Below, piece after piece: positions 1 through 5,920 of a DNA stretch of 8,385 bases. How positions within the stretch are numbered: the stretch's first letter is position 1; each line of letters opens with the position of its first letter. The notes beneath the pieces were generated by a model, which had not been told where the DNA came from, searched no databases, and was given only the letters and a program-made list of their open reading frames with translations. Made by a program: the position numbers and the translations under genes. The DNA is from Sedimentisphaerales bacterium (GTDB taxonomy: Bacteria > Planctomycetota > Phycisphaerae > Sedimentisphaerales > SM23-30), in assembly GCA_030640865.1 (NCBI GenBank), contig DAOWIP010000292.1, positions 1 to 8,385 on the forward strand, read 5' to 3'.

Positions 1-4
1 GAAA

Positions 5-52
5 CCCACCGACATAAAGTCGGGGGCTAATAAACGCGGGCCACAGGCCCGC
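5..52. repeat. Double-hairpin palindromic element downstream of the isomerase gene
   Basis: Two adjacent inverted repeats are visible. The first is CCGAC/GTCGG around a 5-nt ATAAA loop (9-23); it extends by three more C-G pairs (5-7 with 24-26) if A8 is bulged. The second is GCGGGCC-ACA-GGCCCGC (36-52), a perfect 7-bp GC-rich stem with a 3-nt loop. The element begins 34 bp past the isomerase stop codon on the minus strand, so it could terminate that operon, although no clean T-run follows either stem. The modular double-hairpin form suggests a dispersed REP-like element; its copy number cannot be judged from one window. Confidence 0.55.
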
Positions 53-86
53 CCTACTTGAGAACCTGTGAAGAGTTACATGTTTT

Positions 87-1091
87 TTACCTGAATTTGT
101 CAATATACTCGAGGAACTTTTTGGCTGTTCTGTCCAGGTTCTCTATCTCGCCGCCGCCTTCCAGTACCTCGCACATCTCGTAAGCGATATATCCCTGATA
201 GCCTGTTTCTCTGAGCGCTGCAATAAAATTGTCGTAGTCTATGATTCCTTTGCCCATTGGCACTGCCCTGATCACGTCCTGGTCTTTCAGGTAGGTAGTA
301 AGGGGTATTTGATAACTGTATTGAGGAAAACGCACATATTGGGCTACGGTTGTGTGAATGGTATATGGTTTCATCTTGAGAACAGCTTCCCTGATCTGCT
401 CCTTACTCAGTCCTTCCAGTGTCGGGGACCATGCGTCAAATGCCGCTTTTACGTTGGGCATATCGACTTCTTTCAAGAGCCAGTACATTACATCATGATG
501 AAGAGCAATGTCGTGATGATTCTGCACCGCCAGCGTTACGCCGTATTTCGCAGCTTCTTTGCCCGCCAGTTTCAGTCCCTGAAGGACCGTCGCATATTGT
601 TTATCGAAGGCGATGCCCGGCCGTCTGTATCCGGTGAACACGCGTACTATATCGGTGCCCAGATCGCGGGCCAGTTTAGCCACCTGCCCCACATACATTG
701 CCTGTATTTCCACATGGGGGACCCCGGCCTTGTCGCTGCCGGCGGTAAAGTCTGTGTATCCTGCCAAACATACCAGTTTCAGTCCCAGTGAATCGATTTT
801 CTGTTTCAATTTCCTGCGGGCTTCGGCATCGTAATCCAGTGGAGAGAGATGTGGACGCTTGGCCATTAACATTACCCCGTCATATCCGAGTTCTTTCGCC
901 TTGACGAGAAATTCATCGACGGTGAGCCTTGCCTGCCCCCGCCAGAAACCGGCGTAACTGACTGAGTGCAGACAGGTTTTTATCTTGAAATCTCTGGGAT
1001 TACCCGTGGAAACTCCCTGGGCAAACGCCTTCAGAGAACATACAGCAAGTACAACAGAACCAATAAGTACGACAAGACCGATTTTACTCAT
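87..1091 (-). CDS. Exported sugar isomerase/epimerase-like TIM-barrel protein
   Basis: 334 residues. An N-terminal signal peptide is visible: Lys3, a hydrophobic stretch at about 5-18, then an AFAQ-type cleavage region near residue 25, so the protein should act outside the cytoplasm. The rest matches the xylose-isomerase-like TIM-barrel superfamily (AP endonuclease family 2 fold): GYDGVMLMAKRP near 69, LAVQNHHD at 187-194, FDAWSP from 218, TIHTT near 244 and the C-terminal GYQGYIAYE ending at E305. In this superfamily a divalent metal is usually held by Glu, Asp, His and Glu. D219, H246 and E305 fit, but the first position appears to be Gln190. The frame opens at a TTG (1097), but ATG at 1091 is chosen because AAGGA lies 7 nt upstream of it and only 1 nt from the TTG. 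It is the last gene of the minus-strand carbohydrate block. The substrate is unknown; some exported relatives act on keto-sugar glycosides, so a 3-keto-sugar role is possible but unproven. Confidence 0.85.
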   Translation of the reverse strand: MSKIGLVVLIGSVVLAVCSLKAFAQGVSTGNPRDFKIKTCLHSVSYAGFWRGQARLTVDEFLVKAKELGYDGVMLMAKRPHLSPLDYDAEARRKLKQKIDSLGLKLVCLAGYTDFTAGSDKAGVPHVEIQAMYVGQVAKLARDLGTDIVRVFTGYRRPGIAFDKQYATVLQGLKLAGKEAAKYGVTLAVQNHHDIALHHDVMYWLLKEVDMPNVKAAFDAWSPTLEGLSKEQIREAVLKMKPYTIHTTVAQYVRFPQYSYQIPLTTYLKDQDVIRAVPMGKGIIDYDNFIAALRETGYQGYIAYEMCEVLEGGGEIENLDRTAKKFLEYIDKFR

Positions 1092-1105
1092 AACCAAGTC
1101 CTTCC
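1092..1105 (-). promoter_or_regulatory. Ribosome binding site fixing the isomerase start at 1091
   Basis: On the minus strand AAGGA (1103-1099) sits 7 nt before the ATG at 1091. The upstream in-frame TTG at 1097 would leave a spacer of only 1 nt, so the ATG is preferred. Confidence 0.7.
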
Positions 1106-1176
1106 ATTAACAAGTTAATGTGACATTTTAGCCAAGTGCAGCAACTCAAAGAAAATGTGTAAAAACAGAAGCCAAC

Positions 1177-1222
1177 CATGCTTAATCTTGCTTACGCTTC
1201 GCATAAGTTGCGCTAAAGCATG
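1177..1222. repeat. Imperfect 46-bp palindrome between the GH31 and isomerase genes
   Basis: Outer arms CATGCTT (1177-1183) and AAGCATG (1216-1222) pair perfectly. Inner arms GCTTACGC and GCATAAGT pair through GC and CTTA/TAAG, leaving an asymmetric internal loop of about 7-8 nt per side and a TTC tip. The element lies in the 245-bp gap between the GH31 stop and the isomerase start, about 115 bp past the stop. It could be a weak terminator or mRNA-processing hairpin; on the minus strand a TTTTT run occurs only about 15 nt later. The flanking CCACCC next to the GCATG arm resembles dispersed palindromes I associate with planctomycete genomes, which is recollection rather than proof. Confidence 0.5.
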
Positions 1223-1336
1223 CCACCCACATTTTTATCTTTGTGTAACAATTCCGAAGTATCAGGTGAAAAACGCTTTGCTGTCAGGATAAGCATTCCC
1301 CGGACGCTCGCAAGCAAAAAAGTAAAAAGTACGGCG

Positions 1337-3322
1337 TTAATTTTCGGTTATGCTGATGAAGATCGGCAGTATTTCAATAGGAGCGGGATAATCCTTTATC
1401 GTTTGTCCGCCCTTATAAATTTTAGCCGACCAGAAATCCTTCCATACGCCCCGGGGCAGATAGACATCGCGAGAGACGGCACCCTTTGTCTGTACCGGCG
1501 CCACAAGGAACCGGTCGCCCAACATGAACTGATCCTGGATAAAATAAGTTCTTTCATCCTCCGGATTTCTGAAAAACAACGGCCGGGTGATCGGCTCACC
1601 GGTCTGTTGAAATTTTCGGGCCAGTTGATAGATATAATCACCCATTTGTCGGTGTAGCTTCGTATAGTCCCGGCAAATATTAATCGACTTCGCGTCCAGG
1701 TTCCAGGGGGCAAACGAAAACTGCATCATGGGCATCATTGCACTGGCCTGTGTCCATCGGATAAATAACTCCGGGTCCATGCCCTTGAATTTTCTGCTTT
1801 TAAAGTCAGAGCTGAGTCCACCACCTATCATGTCCGGGCAAAAATAAGAATAGCCGATCAGCGATTCAGTCAACCCGTTCGGGATGAGCGACCGCAAACC
1901 GCTTTTGACAGACCAGTTCGAGTTTTTATCTCTTAGTCGTTGCACAAGCCCCAGATTCTGAACCAGCCAGCTAACTCGCAGTTCATTAATAATAAAGTGT
2001 TGGCCCATGCCGGCAAAAAGGTCTGTAGCTTTGTTCGGTGGGACATTGCCGAAACTTTTCAAGTCAGCAGGATAACGTCCCGCATCACCACCGTCGAGCT
2101 TGAAACCGTCCACTCCATATCGGCTCTGAAGAGATTTCAGGTCGTTGAGAAGCCATGAGTAGGCCTGTGGATTCGACAGGTCTATTATGGCTGTCGTTCC
2201 ATTCCACCATTTAACAAGGGCAGGTTTCTTTCCGGTTTTGTCCATCACCAAATAGTGGTTATCGACGGCGTATTGATAATTCGCAGCGTCTTGATGAATG
2301 TACGGCACAACCCACAAGGCAACCTTAAAACCCAATTGATGGAGTTCGTCGAACATCTTTTTTGGATCAGGGAATTTCTCAGGGTTAAATTCCTGATCAC
2401 CGTACCGGTTCTGCCACATATCGTCTATCATAAGGATTGTGCAGGGGAAATCGTACTGTCTTATTTTTCGGGCGTATTCCAGCATTCCCTGTTGATTGAC
2501 ATCAATTTTCAGTTCGATCCAGGAATTGAATATCGAATCAACAAAATACTCTTTGGGCGGAACAACCGAAGGCTTTCCAACAAGATTGATAAAAGTATGA
2601 TACGCGTCAACTATATTATCACCCACAATAATTTGATATGACAATTGGTGAGTATTTTTTACGTTAAAGGAAAACAGGCCGTCATTTTTGTCGTTAATAC
2701 TGAATCCCATGACCTGACAGGTGTTTATAAAAACTCCCGTTCCTTTTGATGTCAGCCAGATGGGCGCGGTCTGATTAGAGGTTGCGTTGAACGGGTCCAG
2801 TCTGGTTTGGCCCGTTTCGAGAGGCCAATTATGCGCGGAAGTAACATTGCCGCCGTACCAATGGCCGGCGGCCTTGAGAGAGAAATTTTCTCCCATCTGA
2901 TCAGCTATGGCCCGACTGTTTAACTGCGAGGTTATATCAATGCAATTCTTGCGGCAGTTGATGAAGATGTCCACTTTTTCCCCGTTGCAGGTGGTTGCTA
3001 CAGTCAGATATAAATCGTTGGCTCGGCTATTCCAGTTTTCAAGCTGTTTCAGATAAAATTTTGAGCCGTCCTTCACAAAAAAACTTCCACCAGTCTTACT
3101 GTGGACAGGATGCCCAAAAATAACCGAGCCGCCGCGCATAACGGTTAGTGCATAAGGGGCTTTTTGGATCTTCAAGCTATAAAAAGGATTTTTGGCTATG
3201 ATAAAATCCTGATCCTGCTGTATTACCAGGCCCCCGGAATAAGAAACTGCCGGGAAGGATAAAAATATTACCAAAGCAAAAAATCCCGATATTAAGACTG
3301 AATTATTTATGGCCTTCTTCAT
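1337..3322 (-). CDS. Exported GH31 glycoside hydrolase, MYORG-like (alpha-galactosidase/alpha-glucosidase type)
   Basis: 661 residues from ATG 3322. The signal peptide has KK at 2-3, a hydrophobic core at about 8-22 and small residues near 28. An N-terminal beta-sandwich (about 30-255) precedes the GH31 (beta/alpha)8 barrel (about 260-560): LMIDDMW at about 297-303, FKLDGGD with likely nucleophile D410, CPDMIGG with likely acid/base D497, then ELFIRWTQASAMMPMMQFS and a C-terminal TRPLFF...MLGDRFLVAPV segment with beta domains. The FKxDxG(D/E), PDMIGG and RW-Q-MPxMQFS set resembles the MYORG/bacterial GH31 branch, whose characterised member is an alpha-galactosidase, more than YihQ or classical alpha-glucosidases. 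The frame is open up to 3400, but those 26 extra codons mostly read through the antisense of the 105-bp repeat and precede the signal peptide. AAGGA 6 nt before ATG 3322 supports the shorter start. The exact sugar specificity is unknown. Confidence 0.9.
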   Translation of the reverse strand: MKKAINNSVLISGFFALVIFLSFPAVSYSGGLVIQQDQDFIIAKNPFYSLKIQKAPYALTVMRGGSVIFGHPVHSKTGGSFFVKDGSKFYLKQLENWNSRANDLYLTVATTCNGEKVDIFINCRKNCIDITSQLNSRAIADQMGENFSLKAAGHWYGGNVTSAHNWPLETGQTRLDPFNATSNQTAPIWLTSKGTGVFINTCQVMGFSINDKNDGLFSFNVKNTHQLSYQIIVGDNIVDAYHTFINLVGKPSVVPPKEYFVDSIFNSWIELKIDVNQQGMLEYARKIRQYDFPCTILMIDDMWQNRYGDQEFNPEKFPDPKKMFDELHQLGFKVALWVVPYIHQDAANYQYAVDNHYLVMDKTGKKPALVKWWNGTTAIIDLSNPQAYSWLLNDLKSLQSRYGVDGFKLDGGDAGRYPADLKSFGNVPPNKATDLFAGMGQHFIINELRVSWLVQNLGLVQRLRDKNSNWSVKSGLRSLIPNGLTESLIGYSYFCPDMIGGGLSSDFKSRKFKGMDPELFIRWTQASAMMPMMQFSFAPWNLDAKSINICRDYTKLHRQMGDYIYQLARKFQQTGEPITRPLFFRNPEDERTYFIQDQFMLGDRFLVAPVQTKGAVSRDVYLPRGVWKDFWSAKIYKGGQTIKDYPAPIEILPIFISITEN

Positions 3323-3340
3323 GTTTTTTCCTTTTCCTTG
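3323..3340 (-). promoter_or_regulatory. Purine-rich ribosome binding site fixing the GH31 start
   Basis: On the minus strand two AAGGA cores (3339-3335 and 3333-3329) precede ATG 3322; the nearer has a 6-nt spacer. This, with the signal peptide immediately following, excludes the longer reading-frame start at 3400 inside the repeat. Confidence 0.7.
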
Positions 3341-3355
3341 ATGACAGTTTGGCTT

Positions 3356-3460
3356 TATACGCACCGCGTATGGGAATTCTCGCGAGCGAAACCGTAACAT
3401 ATTGCCGTAAGGTTATTTACCCGTGTACTAACGGGAAAATTCAATCGTGAGCACTATATA
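3356..3460 (+). repeat. 105-bp dispersed repeat, copy 1
   Basis: Aligned without gaps to copy 2 at 7073-7177, it matches at 89 of 105 positions. Mismatches cluster in the centre (element positions 41-73), while the first 40 and last 30 positions are almost identical. It starts with a small hairpin, ATACGC-ACC-GCGTAT (3357-3371). It also contains CTCGCGAG and the conserved blocks GCGAAACCGTA and ACGGGAAAATTCAATCGTGAG-ACTATATA. It fills most of the esterase-GH31 intergenic gap. Read on the minus strand it supplies the last five codons (YSAHD) and the TGA of the esterase. The plus-strand frame equivalent to the coding frame of copy 2 is also open to a TGA, but the substitutions are not third-position biased, so it looks like a DNA or RNA element rather than a gene. 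Confidence 0.9.
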
Positions 3461-5510
3461 AAGTTTTACCCATACTGTTCACCGGTTGCTCGATGGTGAT
3501 TTTATCGCCGAGTGTGGCCGCGAGGTCGGGCAGGTCGTAGGTGGTCAAGGCACCATGAACGTTATTGATCAACTGATTAAAGTGAAACCGGCCGTGAATG
3601 ATGTTCGACCATGATACCAGCATACCCTGAATCTTTACCGAGGCGAACAGGTTTGGTTCCAGGGTTGCGGCGTGAAGGGCGGGCACACCTATGTTGCCTA
3701 TGGCTATCAGGCGGACGCCCTTATTTTTTTGCCCCGGCACCTGTTCTGCCGCATAGCGGGCGCAAACAAGCACGTCCTCGGCCCGCATGCCGACATACGA
3801 GTGGCCCAACACATAAGCCATAAGTACCTCCCTGCCGTCACCACCGAAATGGGGCAAGCAAAAGCTTTTTTCATACTTTCTGGTCTCGCCGTTTCCGCGG
3901 AGGTCCACCGCTAATACGAGTTGTCCATTCCGGGCTAATTTCTCCAGCGGTCCGTCCAGGGCGGCCCCGGCTTGTTTGCCGTCTTCATTAACGTACAGGG
4001 TAACGCCCCTGGGCTTGCTCTTCTCAGGCACATATTTAAGCGCCGGCAGGTAAATGCCCGGTTCCGGTTTAAGGATCAGTTTTTCGATGCGAAAGCCTTC
4101 ACGCTTTATTGTATCGACTTGTTCGACCTGCGGCTGCGGCAGTTCGTTCAGTTGTTGGATACCGGCAATTCGCCGGACACGCTGTAACATCTGGTTACGA
4201 TCGGTTCCGCTCCACAATTCCCTACGTTTTTCAACAAGTTGGTTTTCGTAATCCTCGTTGAGGTCATAAGTCGAGCGTGCTCCCTTGATTAACATAACCT
4301 GACCGTTGGGAGTGCAAAGAGTTTCCTCCTTGTGCAGGAGTTGGATTTCCGGCTCAGTAATGGCCTCGTCCCTGCCGAGCAGCCAGCGGGACATCCATCG
4401 GGCCGCGCCTTCCCGCAACAGTAGTCTGTAACCATGTTTATCGCCGTTCTCGACGAGGTCAACCCGCTCGGCAAAGCCCAGCCGGCCATAAAGGCGTTTG
4501 GCAAAGCGGAAGCTCTCCCAGGTACCTTCGATATTAAAGAAATCCTTAGTAGCCGCACAAATCAGGGTTGGCTTGGGCGCCCTCATCATGATATAGTCTG
4601 CGTGTTCCATACCAAAGGCAAGCTGACCAAAGATATCCTGGTTGGAGTTCTGACAGCCGCGTGTGTGTAACAACTTATTAAAGGTAGTGATATAGCAGCT
4701 TGGCGCAGCAGCATAAATACGCTTGTCCAGGGCCATTAAGTAAGCGGTCTGGGCACCGCCACCACTGTTTCCGGTACAGCCGATCCGTTTCGGATCGACG
4801 GCCGGGTGAGATTGCAGGTAATCGATTGCCCTAATGCCATCCCATATCACAAACCGCGCGGTGTTACGGCCCAAAAAGGTACTGGATACGCCGATCATAG
4901 TATGAGCTTTTACGCTATCGAGACGTGGTTTATTGTTTTTGCCGAGGACTTGCCCGCGTTCGGCGTGGTTGATTGGATCAAAGACCAGGCCCACCATTCC
5001 ATGCAGTGCCATAGCAGCACCCTGTATCTGATAGAAAGGACAAGCCTTACTGGTTTTGCTGTGGCCACATGGTATCAGCACGCCCGGATAAGGTGGATGA
5101 TATTTTGGTGACTCCGGGATGAACATAAGAGCCGTCACGTAATGTTTGGGCTGACTCTCGAATATGACTTTTTCGACTCGGTAACCCTCCCGCTGAACCA
5201 CTCCTGTAACTTGCGGATTTAAAGGCGTTCGCTCCGGCAAGCCACCTATCGCATCAATGAATTTTTCCCGCAGCTGTTTTTGATAAGCGATGATCTGCTC
5301 CGGCGTTTTGAGATTTTCGTAATCATCTTTCCACTTTTGCCATTGTTCGTCCGCTATCCGTAACAGATACGTTTTCATCATACTCTTTGGTAATACACCG
5401 TTGATTTTCTCCGGTAAAACCCGCAAATTAACTTCCTGTGCTCCGCTTCGGTTGACAGTACAACCGAGGAAAAAGATCGCAATTAACAAAATACTTGCAT
5501 GTTTGCACAT
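3441..5510 (-). CDS. Exported double-domain alpha/beta hydrolase, acetyl-xylan-esterase-like
   Basis: 689 residues. The N-terminus is a signal peptide (hydrophobic about 6-16) with FLGC at 14-17, a weak lipobox, so a lipoprotein or a periplasmic protein are both possible. Domain 1 (about 40-380) is an alpha/beta hydrolase: REGYRVEKVIFES near 107, oxyanion-side CGHSK at 148, nucleophile elbow GCTGNSGGG with S249, Asp323 in CAATKDFF and His359 in NGDKHGY as the probable triad. Domain 2 (about 440-689) starts with the same pattern, REGFRIEKLILKP at about 470, and repeats the fold, but its elbow reads GNIGVP with Ile607 where the serine should be, so it is probably catalytically dead. Such proteins are annotated as acetyl xylan esterase/prolyl-oligopeptidase-like; ester removal from a glycan is the likeliest role. 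ATG 5510 has only a weak GGA upstream. It is the first gene of the minus block. The last five residues come from the 105-bp repeat, so the native C-terminus may be shortened. Confidence 0.88.
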   Translation of the reverse strand: MCKHASILLIAIFFLGCTVNRSGAQEVNLRVLPEKINGVLPKSMMKTYLLRIADEQWQKWKDDYENLKTPEQIIAYQKQLREKFIDAIGGLPERTPLNPQVTGVVQREGYRVEKVIFESQPKHYVTALMFIPESPKYHPPYPGVLIPCGHSKTSKACPFYQIQGAAMALHGMVGLVFDPINHAERGQVLGKNNKPRLDSVKAHTMIGVSSTFLGRNTARFVIWDGIRAIDYLQSHPAVDPKRIGCTGNSGGGAQTAYLMALDKRIYAAAPSCYITTFNKLLHTRGCQNSNQDIFGQLAFGMEHADYIMMRAPKPTLICAATKDFFNIEGTWESFRFAKRLYGRLGFAERVDLVENGDKHGYRLLLREGAARWMSRWLLGRDEAITEPEIQLLHKEETLCTPNGQVMLIKGARSTYDLNEDYENQLVEKRRELWSGTDRNQMLQRVRRIAGIQQLNELPQPQVEQVDTIKREGFRIEKLILKPEPGIYLPALKYVPEKSKPRGVTLYVNEDGKQAGAALDGPLEKLARNGQLVLAVDLRGNGETRKYEKSFCLPHFGGDGREVLMAYVLGHSYVGMRAEDVLVCARYAAEQVPGQKNKGVRLIAIGNIGVPALHAATLEPNLFASVKIQGMLVSWSNIIHGRFHFNQLINNVHGALTTYDLPDLAATLGDKITIEQPVNSMGKTLYSAHD

Positions 5511-5547
5511 AGTCGTTATTCCATTTAAAAATGAGACTTTGTTTTAC

Positions 5548-5564
5548 TCAAGCTGGAAGATTGA
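5548..5564. repeat. 17-bp imperfect palindrome, proximal copy
   Basis: TCAAGCTGGAAGATTGA, a diverged version of the perfect palindrome at 5604-5620. It overlaps the predicted transcription start of the esterase operon, so it would fit a repressor operator; it may equally be a dispersed repeat. Confidence 0.5.
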
Positions 5565-5593
5565 ACTATAATAACATAAATAATACTCTTCAA
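5565..5593 (-). promoter_or_regulatory. Sigma70-like promoter for the esterase-GH31-isomerase block
   Basis: On the minus strand TTGAAG (5593-5588, 4/6 to consensus) and TATAGT (5570-5565, 5/6) are separated by exactly 17 bp. The predicted start lies near 5558, about 48 nt before the esterase ATG. The promoter sits between the two TCAAGCTG palindromes. Confidence 0.5.
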
Positions 5594-5603
5594 GTTAATT
5601 ATC

Positions 5604-5620
5604 TCAAGCTGGCAGCTTGA
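5604..5620. repeat. 17-bp perfect palindrome, distal copy
   Basis: TCAAGCTG-G-CAGCTTGA, perfect 8-bp arms around one base. It lies just upstream of the -35 box, 56 bp centre to centre from the proximal copy. Candidate operator or activator site; size and symmetry would suit a dimeric helix-turn-helix regulator. Confidence 0.55.
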
Positions 5621-5781
5621 TCTCCTTTTGTTCGCCAAGTAAAAAAAGCGGATTTTTTAAAAATTGTTCATAACTTGTTAGATTTTTTGTAAGTAGTTAA
5701 ATAAAAGTTAGTTATATTAGTGGATAGGAAAAACTCACAGGCAAATTTTATCTAACTCATTGTTCTTTAAGGGTTTTATGG

Positions 5782-5810
5782 TTGACACCCTACATATAGG
5801 TTGTTAGATG
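5782..5810 (+). promoter_or_regulatory. nrdR promoter
   Basis: TTGACA (5782-5787, perfect -35) and TAGATG (5805-5810, 4/6) with a 17-bp spacer. The predicted start is near 5817, giving a leader of about 100 nt. An NrdR-box-like palindrome occupies the spacer and a second covers the start site, so the promoter is likely repressible by NrdR. Confidence 0.6.
5787..5802. promoter_or_regulatory. NrdR-box-like operator 1
   Basis: ACCCTACATATAGGTT. Its central ten bases CTACATATAG match the published NrdR-box core CwAtATaTwG at 9/10, and the 16-mer at 12/16. Including two flanking bases each side, 8 of 10 base pairs of a 20-bp palindrome are symmetric. It lies between the -35 and -10 boxes of the nrdR promoter. 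Confidence 0.6.
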
Positions 5811-5817
5811 TTTCTTA

Positions 5818-5833
5818 TCCATATATATAGAGT
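5818..5833. promoter_or_regulatory. NrdR-box-like operator 2
   Basis: TCCATATATATAGAGT. The core ATATATATAG matches CwAtATaTwG at 9/10 and the 16-mer at 12/16. The gap to box 1 is 15 bp (31 bp centre to centre, three helical turns), the spacing described for tandem NrdR boxes. Being AT-rich it is weaker alone; the spacing is what supports it. Confidence 0.55.
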
Positions 5834-5905
5834 ATGAGTTTGTGGTTCGCATTGTTCAGGTGTACCGGGTGCGTTCAGTCGGTGCGTTAAGTAAATTGAT
5901 TTTTC

Positions 5906-5910
5906 AGGGA
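5906..5910 (+). promoter_or_regulatory. Ribosome binding site supporting the nrdR TTG start
   Basis: AGGGA ends 10 nt before TTG 5921. The first cysteine of the zinc ribbon is the third codon after this TTG, as in other NrdR proteins (M-R/K-C-P), so the start is secure without an ATG. Confidence 0.65.
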
Positions 5911-5920
5911 AACAACACTT

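Larger units (their letters stand above)
5511..5920. other. 410-bp divergent intergenic region with two promoters
   Basis: AT-rich spacer between the minus-strand esterase operon and plus-strand nrdR. It holds the esterase promoter and its flanking palindromes (5548-5620), the nrdR promoter with paired NrdR-box-like sites (5782-5833), and an approximately 100-nt nrdR leader. Between them (about 5621-5780) I see only AT-rich sequence with oligo-A/T tracts and no open frame or RNA gene. In the leader GGTGCGTT occurs twice, 13 bp apart (5868-5875, 5881-5888); its meaning is unknown. Confidence 0.7.

Noticed and set aside
309..834. Plus-strand frames opposite the isomerase gene
   Set aside because: Antisense shadows of a well-supported minus-strand gene; Cys/His-rich with no family resemblance. 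The same holds for frames opposite the GH31, esterase and phosphorylase genes.
3364..3450. Open plus-strand frame in copy 1 (RMGILASETV...NGKIQS) matching the end of the ATP-cone-like protein
   Set aside because: It is the homologous repeat, not a second gene: no start signal, about 28 codons, and differences from copy 2 are not at third positions.
5621..5830. AT-rich stretch with TTATCCATA and GTGGATA words, possible replication origin
   Set aside because: Only one or two imperfect DnaA-box-like words, no cluster, and no dnaA or dnaN nearby; the AT-richness is explained by two divergent promoters.
5868..5888. GGTGCGTT direct repeat in the nrdR leader as a CRISPR-like or riboswitch element
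   Set aside because: Only two 8-bp copies at 13-bp spacing and no stable conserved fold visible; noted as a minor feature only.
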